Shown here piece by piece: positions 37,338 through 45,862 of a stretch of 64,000 nucleotides of DNA. A model generated the notes under the pieces. It searched no databases. It was not told the origin of the DNA and saw nothing but the letters and a program-made list of their open reading frames with translations. The DNA comes from Methylovulum sp. GTDB lineage: Bacteria > Pseudomonadota > Gammaproteobacteria > Methylococcales > Methylomonadaceae. Position 1 is the stretch's first letter. Every line of letters starts with the position of its first letter. A program made the translations under genes and the position numbers. Location of the stretch: positions 62,001 through 126,000 of the forward strand of contig JAQTQZ010000006.1 of assembly GCA_028712695.1 (NCBI GenBank), given 5' to 3'.

Positions 37338-38249
37338 ATGAAAAAAACGCTTGCTACCGCAATAACCTCGGCTTTGTTAATGCTAAGCCAATCATCAATG
37401 GCAGATTTGACAACCGGACTCGCCGCGCACTATTCATTTGATGATTGCACGGCAACTGACAATAGCGGCAACCATAACAACGGCACCATCACCGGCTCAT
37501 TGCAATGTGTCAAAGGCGCAGACAACCAAGCGTTGCAGTTTGATGGTGCGAGCTATATCACTGTGCCTAGTGCGGCTACCTTGCATCCCGCTAAAGAATG
37601 GACAATGGCGTTTTGGATTCGGGTGGACAGTTATGCCAACCAATTTTCTGCAATTATCCACAAAGGCGGCGCTGCGACCACATGCGGCACCAATAGGGAA
37701 TATACCGTATGGCTACAAAACAACGCCTCCTTTCTTCAAGCTGTAGCGGGAGGGGACAATGCCAACCACTGTCAGGCCTACTTTTCAAGCAAACCCTTCA
37801 CGCCTTCCACAGGCAAATGGTTGCATTATGTCGGTATTATCGACCGCTCCAACCATGTCATGAAAATCTACCTAAATGGCAAACTAAGCACCTTATTAGC
37901 AGACCAATTCAGCAGCTTCAATAGCAACACGGCTGATTTGCGTATCGGTTCAACAGAGGAAATAAACGGTGCATTCGCGCCCTTCAAAGGCTCGCTTGAC
38001 GATGTCCGTTTTTATGACAGATCATTAACCGAGACAGAAATCAAAGAGCTATATACCAGAGTAAAACCAATTAGCGGCAGCGTTTCCGGCTTGCAAGACT
38101 ACACAGCCACTTGCACCAACATCACCACAGGTAAAAGCAAAATCATTCCGCTGGCCAACGGTTTGGACAAATGGAGCTGTAATTCAGCTGGCTTGAAAAG
38201 CAACGAAGGCGATAGCATTGAAATTAAGTTAAATGGGACATCTTGGTAA
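37338..38249 (+). CDS. secreted LamG-domain protein
   Basis: A 303-residue exported protein. The signal peptide ends near SMA (residue 22). Residues 30-235 form a LamG/concanavalin-like jelly roll (AAHYSFDDCTATDNSGNHNN, ALQFDGASYITVPS, GSLDDVRFYDRSLTETEIKEL). Such domains bind sugars or proteins outside the cell. A short C-terminal domain with three cysteines follows. It is monocistronic. Confidence 0.88.
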   Translation: MKKTLATAITSALLMLSQSSMADLTTGLAAHYSFDDCTATDNSGNHNNGTITGSLQCVKGADNQALQFDGASYITVPSAATLHPAKEWTMAFWIRVDSYANQFSAIIHKGGAATTCGTNREYTVWLQNNASFLQAVAGGDNANHCQAYFSSKPFTPSTGKWLHYVGIIDRSNHVMKIYLNGKLSTLLADQFSSFNSNTADLRIGSTEEINGAFAPFKGSLDDVRFYDRSLTETEIKELYTRVKPISGSVSGLQDYTATCTNITTGKSKIIPLANGLDKWSCNSAGLKSNEGDSIEIKLNGTSW

Positions 38250-38258
38250 TTGACTGAG

Positions 38259-38308
38259 CGGGACGGGGTTTTGTAACCCTCGTCCCGAACATTTCAGGAA
38301 TGTTCGGG
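38259..38308. terminator. overlapping hairpins between convergent genes
   Basis: Two stems follow the LamG gene: CGGGACG-GGGTT with AACCC-CGTCCCG (38259-38287), and CCCGAACATT with AATGTTCGGG (38284-38308). They share CCCG at 38284-38287, so both cannot form fully at once. Likely a terminator between the convergent LamG and ybiT genes. Confidence 0.6.
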
Positions 38309-38355
38309 AACACAAAAAACGTTATGGGACAGATAACAATCCCCAACTCACGGCC

Positions 38356-39945
38356 CTATCCCAGTTGGCTACTTAAATAATCCTCATAATTTCCACTAAA
38401 ATCAACAATCCCGTGCGGGGTCAATTCGATGATCCGCGTTGCCAGCGATGACACGAACTCGCGGTCATGGCTGACGAAAATCAAGGTGCCGGGATAATTT
38501 TCCAGTGCGGTATTGAGCGATTCAATCGATTCCATATCCAAATGGTTGGTCGGTTCATCCATGACCATGATGTTATTTTTTTGCAAAATCAGCTTGCCAA
38601 ACAGCATCCGGCCTTTTTCGCCACCGGACAACACCTTGACGGATTTGTTGATTTCATCCTGCGAAAACAATAACCGCCCCAGCGTGCCGCGCATGGTCTG
38701 GTCGTCATCGCTTTCTTTGCGCCATTGCCCCATCCAGTTGATTAATGTCAAATCTTCGGCAAAATCTTCGGCATTGTCTTGTGGGAAATAACCGACTTCT
38801 GAATTTTCAGACCATTTCACGTTGCCTGCATCAGGCGTCAAATCACCGACCAAGGTGCGCAATAACGTCGATTTACCAATACCGTTAGGGCCAATTACGG
38901 CAATCCGCTCGCCAACAGCAACCATCAGGTTTAGGTTTTTAAACAACGGTTCGCCGCCGTAACCTTTGCTTAAGCCTTCGACTTCCAACGCCAAACGGTG
39001 CAGTTTTTTGGTTTGGTCGAAGCGGATAAACGGGTTGACGCGGCTAGAAGGCTTGACCTCATCAAGCTTGATTTTTTCCAACTGCTTGGCGCGTGAGGTG
39101 GCTTGCTTGGCTTTGGACGCATTCGCAGAGAAGCGGCTGACAAACGTCTGCAGTTCGGCAATCTGGGCTTTTTTCTTGGCATTTCCAGAAAGCAAGCGTT
39201 CGCGCACTTCGGTTACGGCGATCATGTAATCGTCATAATTCCCCGGATAAACGCGCAATTCGCCATAATCCAGATCAGCCATGTGCGTGCAGACGCTGTT
39301 TAAAAAATGCCGGTCATGCGAGATGATAATCATCGTGCAGTTGCGCTCGTTAAGCACGTCTTCCAGCCAGCGTATCGTGTTGATGTCAAGGTTGTTGGTC
39401 GGCTCGTCCAACAGCATGATGTCGGGGTTGGCAAACAAGGCTTGCGCCAGCAACACCCGCAATTTCCAGCCCGGCGCGACGGCGCTCATCAGGCCATAAT
39501 GCTGTTCCACCGGAATATCCAGGCCTAACAAAATTTCCCCGGCTCGCGCTTCGGCGGTATAGCCGTCCAGTTCGGCAAATTCAACTTCCAGCTCGGCTAC
39601 CTGCATCCCCTCGTCTTCAGACATCTCCGGCAGGCTGTAGATGCGGTCGCGCTCCTGTTTGACCTGCCAGAGCTCTTTATGCCCCATGATAACTGTGTCA
39701 ATCACGGTAAACTCTTCAAACGCGAATTGGTCTTGGCGCAGGTTTCCTAGGCGTTCGTTAGGCGTGACCGAGACGTTGCCTGCCGAAGGCTCCAAGTCGC
39801 CGCTAAGGATTTTCATCAGCGTCGACTTGCCGCAGCCATTCGCGCCGATCAGGCCGTAACGGTTGCCGTCGCCAAACTTAACGGAGATATTTTCAAACAG
39901 GGGCTTAGCCCCGAACTGCATGGTGATATTAGCGGTAGAGATCAA
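38356..39945 (-). CDS. ybiT: ABC-F family ATPase (YbiT-like)
   Basis: A 529-residue soluble protein with two ABC domains and no membrane part. The first Walker A is GANGCGKST near residue 37, and its signature region [16 protein letters not shown] replaces LSGGE as in E. coli YbiT; Walker B is [12 protein letters not shown]. The second domain has GPNGIGKST near residue 354, LSGGEKGR and [14 protein letters not shown] proteins act on ribosomes, relieving stalls. Confidence 0.94.
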   Translation of the reverse strand: MISTANITMQFGAKPLFENISVKFGDGNRYGLIGANGCGKSTLMKILSGDLEPSAGNVSVTPNERLGNLRQDQFAFEEFTVIDTVIMGHKELWQVKQERDRIYSLPEMSEDEGMQVAELEVEFAELDGYTAEARAGEILLGLDIPVEQHYGLMSAVAPGWKLRVLLAQALFANPDIMLLDEPTNNLDINTIRWLEDVLNERNCTMIIISHDRHFLNSVCTHMADLDYGELRVYPGNYDDYMIAVTEVRERLLSGNAKKKAQIAELQTFVSRFSANASKAKQATSRAKQLEKIKLDEVKPSSRVNPFIRFDQTKKLHRLALEVEGLSKGYGGEPLFKNLNLMVAVGERIAVIGPNGIGKSTLLRTLVGDLTPDAGNVKWSENSEVGYFPQDNAEDFAEDLTLINWMGQWRKESDDDQTMRGTLGRLLFSQDEINKSVKVLSGGEKGRMLFGKLILQKNNIMVMDEPTNHLDMESIESLNTALENYPGTLIFVSHDREFVSSLATRIIELTPHGIVDFSGNYEDYLSSQLG

Positions 39946-39970
39946 GGTGGTTTTCCATAGTGGTTTTTGT

Positions 39971-39993
39971 AGAGTAAAAACGGGCTTTACTCT
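39971..39993. terminator. small intergenic hairpin
   Basis: 8-bp arms AGAGTAAA and TTTACTCT with a 7-nt loop lie upstream of ybiT and after the NYN-domain gene. On the minus strand it could end ppnP-NYN transcription. Arms resemble those at 10538 and 21641. Confidence 0.4.
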
Positions 39994-40010
39994 GGGGAAA
40001 TAAAAAATTT

Positions 40011-40484
40011 TTACAGCAGCAAGTTATCATCAATCGCAATGAACCGGTTGCTGGCCTGAATAAGCGAAGGTGCCGTCAAAGTTGGCACGCCATACACTTC
40101 GGTTGTCACACCATAAGCTCTGCGGGTTTTATTAAGCAGCAGGTCAAAATCACCATCGCCAGACAATAAGGTAATCACGTCAACCAGTGGCGCGTAGTCG
40201 ATAATATCCAAGGTGATGCCGACATCCCAATCGCCTTTGGCCGAGCCGTCACTGCGCTGGATATAGGGCTTCAGTTTCACCTCAAAACCGATGTTCCGAA
40301 GTATCTGCTGAAACCCTTGCTGTTTACTGTCGCCTTTGTCGATCGCGTAGGCTATCGCCGCGACAACCTGCCGGTTGGCGGTGGCCTGTTGCCAGAATGT
40401 ACTGTAGCTGAAATGCCGTTGGTAGCTTTGCCGTGTGGTGTAATAAATATTTTGCACATCGGCAAAGATGGCGACTTTTTCCAT
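40011..40484 (-). CDS. NYN domain protein (LabA/DUF88-like)
   Basis: A 157-residue PIN-like nuclease-fold protein. Acidic residues typical of NYN domains are present: Asp9 in [20 protein letters not shown] near residue 93 and [10 protein letters not shown] near 117. Such proteins are putative RNases. It follows ppnP by 2 bp and is probably co-transcribed with it. Confidence 0.88.
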   Translation of the reverse strand: MEKVAIFADVQNIYYTTRQSYQRHFSYSTFWQQATANRQVVAAIAYAIDKGDSKQQGFQQILRNIGFEVKLKPYIQRSDGSAKGDWDVGITLDIIDYAPLVDVITLLSGDGDFDLLLNKTRRAYGVTTEVYGVPTLTAPSLIQASNRFIAIDDNLLL

Positions 40485-40486
40485 GG

Positions 40487-40801
40487 TTACTTAATAAACG
40501 AGCAACAGTAATCGGTCGGGGTGTTAATTTTTACAGTGAACTGTGCGTTGGCTGGCACGTCGAAAGATTCACCGCCTTTGATGGCTTGCCATTGTTCGGC
40601 ACCCGGCAACAGCACGTCAAGCTCGCCATCGATAATGTCCATAACTTCAGCATCAGCGGTATTGAAGGTATATTCGCCGGGCAACATAAAGCCGAGTGTT
40701 TTTAATGAGCCATCGGCAAACCGGACAGTGCGGCTGCTGACATTACCGCCAAAATAGACATTGGCTTTTTTAACGACAGATACGTTATTGAACTCTGACA
40801 T
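40487..40801 (-). CDS. ppnP: pyrimidine/purine nucleoside phosphorylase
   Basis: A 104-residue cupin-fold enzyme of the former DUF1255 (YaiE) family that splits nucleosides with phosphate. The typical segments are VKKANVYFGGNVSSRTV, LPGEYTFNTADAEVMDI and the C-terminal NAQFTVKINTPTDYCCSFI. Full length. Upstream partner of the NYN gene. Confidence 0.94.
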   Translation of the reverse strand: MSEFNNVSVVKKANVYFGGNVSSRTVRFADGSLKTLGFMLPGEYTFNTADAEVMDIIDGELDVLLPGAEQWQAIKGGESFDVPANAQFTVKINTPTDYCCSFIK

Positions 40802-41305
40802 GGATTGTCCTTAACTAGGGATATAAACAAAATTGGCAATGATAGCAGATTGCGCTGTCATTTTGAATTTGCACAGCTAATTCAGGACAAACACGCACAA
40901 ATAATTTTATTTAAAACAGCCGCTTAACATAAGGCAAACACAATCCATTGAAGTTAAATCAAAAATATCATTAAGGCGTGGTTTGCTGAAAAACCAACCC
41001 AACAATTGCAATGGCCAATTGCACTACGACTATAAGTTTAATGGCACATACCCCGCGATTGTTAGATAAAAACCCTTGCACACTCAAAAAGTTGCCAGTA
41101 AGCTCTGCACTGGGTCACCCTCCAACTAAACCGCAGCCGATAATGAAAACAGCTTGTCCATGCAAAGACATAACGACAAGTCGGACAAGTTTTTATAAGC
41201 CTCCAACGCACAGCGGTAATTATTTTAAAGGTTACCTTAAAATAACTGTTGCAGGCTCCGCCATTAGTATTATAATTAAGTTACTTTTTAATAAAAGGCT
41301 AGGTT
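40802..41305. other. intergenic region between divergent genes
   Basis: These 500 bp separate ppnP from the 41306 gene. A 100-codon frame at 41011 has unlike-protein composition and no ribosome-binding site and is not accepted. No repeat or RNA was recognised. Confidence 0.35.
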
Positions 41306-41566
41306 ATGCCTAAAAAAGAAAAGCGTGGCCGTAAAAAGTTACCGCCGGATCAGAAAAAACCACCCCAACCGACGATAAAGATTAACGTTGCGCTGTTCCC
41401 ATTCGTAGAATTGTTGAAACGCGAGTACAAAGCCAAACGGGTTGATGCACAAAAAATACAGGCATTAACCCAACTGTTACTTGATGGACAATCTAGCCAA
41501 GCCATTGAAGAGCAAACCGCAGCCAATTTGGATAATCTTAATGGAACACCAGAAGAAGCTGAGTAA
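41306..41566 (+). CDS. small basic/acidic protein, unknown function
   Basis: An 86-residue protein with a strongly basic, Pro-rich first third (MPKKEKRGRKKLPPDQKKPP), a middle hydrophobic helix (INVALFPFVELLKREYKAKR) and an acidic end. Charge pattern suggests nucleic-acid contact, without known motif. Not recognised. Confidence 0.55.
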   Translation: MPKKEKRGRKKLPPDQKKPPQPTIKINVALFPFVELLKREYKAKRVDAQKIQALTQLLLDGQSSQAIEEQTAANLDNLNGTPEEAE

Positions 41567-41638
41567 TTAATTACTCAATCGATTTTTCCGGCTTAATTTG
41601 TTGCCTTTAAATAGTCGCTTGAGTTTTGGAGGTGCATT

Positions 41639-41743
41639 ATGAAACACATTCGACATTATTTTGATGACGTGAAGTTTTTTGGGATATTTGGATTAATTGT
41701 GATAGCAGTCGTCTTTTTCACAATTTTTTGGGGAAACATCTGA
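41639..41743 (+). CDS. 34-residue single-helix membrane peptide
   Basis: A short frame with a good ribosome-binding site (TTTTGGAGGTGC) directly before the ATG. It encodes a His-rich N terminus (MKHIRHYFDDVK) and one hydrophobic helix (FFGIFGLIVIAVVFFTIFW). The size and make-up are like small subunits of oxidases or membrane stress peptides, but no family is recognised. It ends before a hairpin at 41782. Confidence 0.6.
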   Translation: MKHIRHYFDDVKFFGIFGLIVIAVVFFTIFWGNI

Positions 41744-41781
41744 ATCCAGGCTAACCATTAGCGTCATAAAAACTGCATAAA

Positions 41782-41816
41782 CCCGTCGAGCTGCCGTTTA
41801 TAGGCAATTCGACGGG
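41782..41816. terminator. hairpin between convergent genes
   Basis: Arms CCCGTCGA (41782-41789) and TCGACGGG (41809-41816) with further pairing of GCTGCC/GGCA inside. It lies after the 34-residue peptide gene and before the convergent GGDEF gene. No T run follows. Confidence 0.5.
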
Positions 41817-41910
41817 ACTAATGGGGAGCCTCTTCCTGCGGGGCGGATCTATAATCACATGCCCACATTAACCCCTATAGCAATCCATCCACGCAAACCT
41901 GCATTACGGA

Positions 41911-43203
41911 TCACTTTTCAAACAGCGGATAAAATGCCCTGTCTGTTTTTAGCATATGCTTGGCAATCACCTCATCCGCCAGAAAATCCACCATCTCCCC
42001 GACCGAAACGCCCCCGGCAAGCGAGGCGTCGCGCAATTGCAGAGCACGCTCAACCAGATGCTTGTGGGCACTGCTATGCCGGATCAGATCGGGGTAATGG
42101 TGTTCAGCAAGTATCGCCTCTTCATCGGCAAAGTGCTTTATCACATGCGCTAACAAGTTTTCCAAGGCCTGATGAAATTCCTGCGGTTTTTCACCGCGAG
42201 TAAATGCCATATTCATTAAAACATTAGCCAAATCGAACAATTTACGGTGTTCCGCATCAATTACCGGCTGCCCGCAATCATAAGAATCATGCCAATTCAG
42301 ATGCAAGACCATGCTATTTTCCGAGTCATCCACCCATAAATCGCTGTTACCTTGCGCATCTACCACGACCCGATTACGGCCACTGTTTTTTGCCGCATAC
42401 AAGGCGTCATCGGCACGTTTAAACCAACGCGCTTCACTTTCTTCCGACACATACTCCGCCACACCTAAACTAATAGTGATGCGCCCCGCCCCGTCAATAT
42501 CGTGCCCGGAAATTCTGCTACGCAAGCCTTCGGCTAATGACTCCGCCGCGTGATAGCGGGTCGAAGTGGCCAAGATCATAAACTCTTCCCCTCCCCAACG
42601 GAACAACATATCCGAAGCGCGAATATTGGCATTCGTCAATCTCACCAGCTCGCTCAATACGGTATCCCCCACCGCATGGCCAAAGGTATCGTTGATCTGC
42701 TTGAAATGGTCAATGTCAAAAAAAATCAAGCTGAGCGGCTGACGGTAACGTAGGCTACGCGCCAGTTCAATGGGGATAATCCGGTCAAAATAGCCTCTAT
42801 TCCATGCCCCAGTCAGCTTATCAGTCACACTGATTTTTTCAAGCTCCAGCACCCGCCGATGCAATGCAATGAGTTCGCTGTTATGGGTATTTCCTGCTGA
42901 TTTCTCTAAAATCAGAATGAGGTTGTCGCCTAAATTGATGGCCCGCACAAACACTTCGGCCCCGCATTCATCGCATTGGAACGGCACAGGCTCGTAAATG
43001 GAATGCTCGACCTCCTGCAAAATTTTCTGCAAATTCTTCGAATTCAAGCATTCCCTATCAAACGTTTTATTAAAACAATCATTGAGCTGCTTAATGTTCC
43101 CATCATGGCCTAAAATAGCCAGCGGCAACGGAAACCGCATAAACAAGGCTTGTGTATGCGGCTCAAAAAGCCAAGAAATATCACTTGTTGTCATGTCTCT
43201 CAT
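41911..43203 (-). CDS. diguanylate cyclase with C-terminal hemerythrin domain
   Basis: A protein of about 430 residues in three parts: an N-terminal PAS-like domain with a CDECG segment, a GGDEF domain (signature GGEEF near residue 205, DKLTGAWNRGYFDR before it) and a C-terminal bacteriohemerythrin domain (residues 295-430; EHRKLFDLANVL, HFADEEAIL, HSSAHKHLV, HMLKTDRAF). GGDEF domains make c-di-GMP; the di-iron hemerythrin part probably senses oxygen or redox state. The start may be 43203 or 43194; an upstream Met at 43266 is less likely. Confidence 0.9.
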   Translation of the reverse strand: MRDMTTSDISWLFEPHTQALFMRFPLPLAILGHDGNIKQLNDCFNKTFDRECLNSKNLQKILQEVEHSIYEPVPFQCDECGAEVFVRAINLGDNLILILEKSAGNTHNSELIALHRRVLELEKISVTDKLTGAWNRGYFDRIIPIELARSLRYRQPLSLIFFDIDHFKQINDTFGHAVGDTVLSELVRLTNANIRASDMLFRWGGEEFMILATSTRYHAAESLAEGLRSRISGHDIDGAGRITISLGVAEYVSEESEARWFKRADDALYAAKNSGRNRVVVDAQGNSDLWVDDSENSMVLHLNWHDSYDCGQPVIDAEHRKLFDLANVLMNMAFTRGEKPQEFHQALENLLAHVIKHFADEEAILAEHHYPDLIRHSSAHKHLVERALQLRDASLAGGVSVGEMVDFLADEVIAKHMLKTDRAFYPLFEK

Positions 43204-43316
43204 CAAGGCGGTTAGTCTAAGAACGTATTTTAAAATATCACTCACTAAGTTGACTTGGCCGCCCAATATTCAAGCACTCTACATACGGCCGGGATAAGCA
43301 CCCCCACCCTGCATAA

Positions 43317-44759
43317 TCACTTCTTAAGCTTTTCAACCAACATTTTGTTAACTTCGGCCGGATTTGCCTTGCCCTGCATGGCCTTCATCACTTGCCCGAC
43401 AAAAAAGCCAAAAACCTTGTCATTACCGTTTTGGTACTGCCCAACCTGTTTGCCGTTACCGGCAATAATCTGGTCAATGACGGCTTCAATCGCGCCGGTG
43501 TCGGTGATTTGCCTTAAGCCTTTGGCATCGATGACCTCATCTGCGGTAACCGCTGGGTTTTGCCAAAGTTCTTCAAAGACTTGCTTGGCAATTTTGCCAG
43601 AAATCGTGTTGTCGCTGATCCGCGCCAGCAAACCGGCCAACCGTTCGGTACTGATCGGCGATTCGGTGATTTCCAAACCCGCCTTATTCAGCGCCGCCGC
43701 CAAGTCACCGTTGACCCAGTTGGCGCACAGCTTGGCTTCGCAGCCCGATTGCTTGACCACCGCTTCAAAATAATCCGCCAGCACACGGGATGACGTAAGT
43801 TGGGCGGCGGCCTCATTATCCAGTTGGTACGTGGATTTAAACCGTAGCTTTTTGGCCTCTGGCAATTCCGGCAAGGTGGCTTTCACTTCGGCTTTAAACG
43901 CTTCGGTGACAACCACCGGCAACAAATCAGGATCGGGGAAGTAGCGGTAATCGTTGGCTTCTTCTTTGCTGCGCATCGAGCGGGTTTCGTCTTTTACCGA
44001 ATCGTACAAGCGGGTTTCCTGCACCAAAGCACCTCCGTTTTCAATCAGCTCGATTTGCCGTTCAACTTCATGGTTGATGGCTTTTTCGACAAATTTAAAC
44101 GAGTTGATATTTTTGATTTCCACGCGGGTACCGAATTCTTTTTGGCCTTTGGGACGCACGGACACGTTGGCATCGCAGCGAAACGAGCCTTCCTGCATAT
44201 TGCCGTCGCATATCCCCAGATAGCGCACCAGTTCGTGCAGCTTACGCATGTAGGCGACGGCTTCACTAGCGGAGCGCATGTCCGGTTCGGAGACAATTTC
44301 CAGCAACGGTGTGCCAGCACGGTTTAAGTCAATGCCGGTCAATCCGTGAAAACTTTCGTGCAGCGACTTGCCGGCATCTTCTTCCAAGTGGGCGCGGGTG
44401 ACACCAATACGTTTGGTCTCACCATCCACGTCAATATCCAAATGGCCGTTACCAACAATAGGGAAATCCATTTGGCTAATTTGATAACCTTTGGGCAAGT
44501 CAGGGTAAAAGTAGTTTTTGCGGGCGAACACCGAGCATGGCGCAATTTCGGCGTCAATAGCCAAGCCAAACATGACCGCCTTGCGCACTACCCTTTCATT
44601 TAACACCGGCAATACGCCAGGCAAGCCTAAGTCAACGGCGCAGGCTTGGGTGTTGGGCTCGGCGCCGTAAGCGGTGGATGCGCCGGAAAAAATTTTTGAT
44701 TGGGTGGCAAGTTGGGCATGGATTTCCAAGCCGATAACGGTTTCCCAAGAGGTTGTCAT
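43317..44759 (-). CDS. gatB: aspartyl/glutamyl-tRNA amidotransferase subunit B
   Basis: A 480-residue GatB, the kinase and tRNA-binding subunit of the GatCAB complex that amidates misacylated Glu-tRNA(Gln) or Asp-tRNA(Asn). It starts [20 protein letters not shown] and includes [26 protein letters not shown] and LEEDAGKS; the C-terminal YqeY-like tail is complete. gatA and gatC are not in this stretch, though a DNA gap cannot be excluded beyond the window. Confidence 0.97.
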   Translation of the reverse strand: MTTSWETVIGLEIHAQLATQSKIFSGASTAYGAEPNTQACAVDLGLPGVLPVLNERVVRKAVMFGLAIDAEIAPCSVFARKNYFYPDLPKGYQISQMDFPIVGNGHLDIDVDGETKRIGVTRAHLEEDAGKSLHESFHGLTGIDLNRAGTPLLEIVSEPDMRSASEAVAYMRKLHELVRYLGICDGNMQEGSFRCDANVSVRPKGQKEFGTRVEIKNINSFKFVEKAINHEVERQIELIENGGALVQETRLYDSVKDETRSMRSKEEANDYRYFPDPDLLPVVVTEAFKAEVKATLPELPEAKKLRFKSTYQLDNEAAAQLTSSRVLADYFEAVVKQSGCEAKLCANWVNGDLAAALNKAGLEITESPISTERLAGLLARISDNTISGKIAKQVFEELWQNPAVTADEVIDAKGLRQITDTGAIEAVIDQIIAGNGKQVGQYQNGNDKVFGFFVGQVMKAMQGKANPAEVNKMLVEKLKK

Positions 44760-44783
44760 AATTAAAGTCCTTAGATTTTTTAG

Positions 44784-45389
44784 TTACTCGGCAAAAACAT
44801 CGGCCAAATCGATGTTTAAGTCAGGAAAGAGATAAGGCGTAGCAATGTCGTCGCCTGCGTGCATGGCAAATAATTGGTAACAGTTGGTTTCGGCATTGAG
44901 CACGAATTGGTAAACCGATTGCTCGTAGGGATAAGCCAACCAATACTCTTTAACACCGTTTTCTTGGTACAAATCGTATTTCAAGCGCATTTCCTTCTTG
45001 GTGTTGCCCGGCGACAGCACCTCAACAATCCAGTCCGGAGCGCCGTTACAGCCATGTTCAGTCAGTTTTTCAGGATCACAAATCACACATAAGTCAGGTT
45101 GTACTACGCTAAAAACTTCGCTGTCGGCCAATTTGGATTTACGGCTGCCACAAAGGCTGACATCAAACGGTGCATAAAATAATTGGCAGGGCTTTTTATG
45201 AAAATAGTTAAATAACGCCCCACCCAGATTAGTGATGACGCGCTGGTGCTTCACATTCGGCGCAGGCGCCATCAACATAATCTTGCCACGGATCAACTCG
45301 ACAGTTTCTTCAAGCTGCCACGTCAGATAGTCGGCATAACTGTAAGTGGCATCCATGTCCAATTGCGATAACTGCGTGATGGTCGGCAT
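44784..45389 (-). CDS. Uma2 family endonuclease-like protein
   Basis: A 201-residue member of the Uma2 (DUF820) family with a restriction-endonuclease-like fold. The typical VVQPDLCVICDPEKL and APDWIVEVLSPGNTKKEMRLK segments carry the PD-(D/E)xK-like residues. Biological role unknown; the family is often mobile and multi-copy. It is 24 bp upstream of gatB on the same strand. Confidence 0.88.
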   Translation of the reverse strand: MPTITQLSQLDMDATYSYADYLTWQLEETVELIRGKIMLMAPAPNVKHQRVITNLGGALFNYFHKKPCQLFYAPFDVSLCGSRKSKLADSEVFSVVQPDLCVICDPEKLTEHGCNGAPDWIVEVLSPGNTKKEMRLKYDLYQENGVKEYWLAYPYEQSVYQFVLNAETNCYQLFAMHAGDDIATPYLFPDLNIDLADVFAE

Positions 45390-45560
45390 AAAGAGTTCCT
45401 GCGTAGTTTGGGGTATCCGGCAAAGCTTTAGCCAAAACTGTCTCTGGCAGTACAGGAGACCAATGGGGCATCACCCCAACAATCCCTGCCTACAAGACAG
45501 GCAATATACAATACTGGCGGCTTAAGGAAAAGCAACACTGTCATTTCAAAAATTGGTAAT

Positions 45561-45577
45561 GGTCTAATCTGTAATTT
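45561..45577 (+). repeat. solitary copy of an IS1-type end
   Basis: GGTCTAATCTGTAATTT is identical to bases 27184-27200 inside the left end of the IS1-type element, and a few flanking bases also agree (GGTAATGGTC versus GGTAGTGGGTC). No opposite end or transposase frame is found near here. The rest of the 45390-45862 gap shows no gene. Confidence 0.5.
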
Positions 45578-45765
45578 GTTTTAAAATCTGATGCTATGCA
45601 GCCCGCAGTTTCTATAGCCCTTCATAAGCCACCTGGCCCGCATAGCGAAAGTGCTGCAACCCATTGGGCAAAGCGCCCCAAACACCCCAATTTAAATCTG
45701 GCGAAGGGGACGTGATCGAATCGCGTAGCTGTTTTTACAACAAGTTCCAATGAACCAAGAAAGAC

Positions 45766-45794
45766 TTGACAGCTCTATTCAGTTAAAATATCCG
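45766..45794 (+). promoter_or_regulatory. candidate sigma-70 promoter of the multicopper oxidase
   Basis: A perfect -35 TTGACA (45766-45771) is followed after 17 bp by TATCCG (45789-45794), a weak -10. The ATG of the oxidase is 68 bp downstream of it. Confidence 0.5.
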
Positions 45795-45862
45795 GTATCG
45801 TAAATTACCAGCTTTATCGAGTGGTAATTATGTTCAATCGAGTGTTTTACTGAGGATTTCGT

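Noticed and set aside
41011-41313. 100-codon frame before the 41306 gene
   Set aside because: Low-complexity, Thr/Pro/Lys-rich translation without start signals; overlaps the accepted gene.
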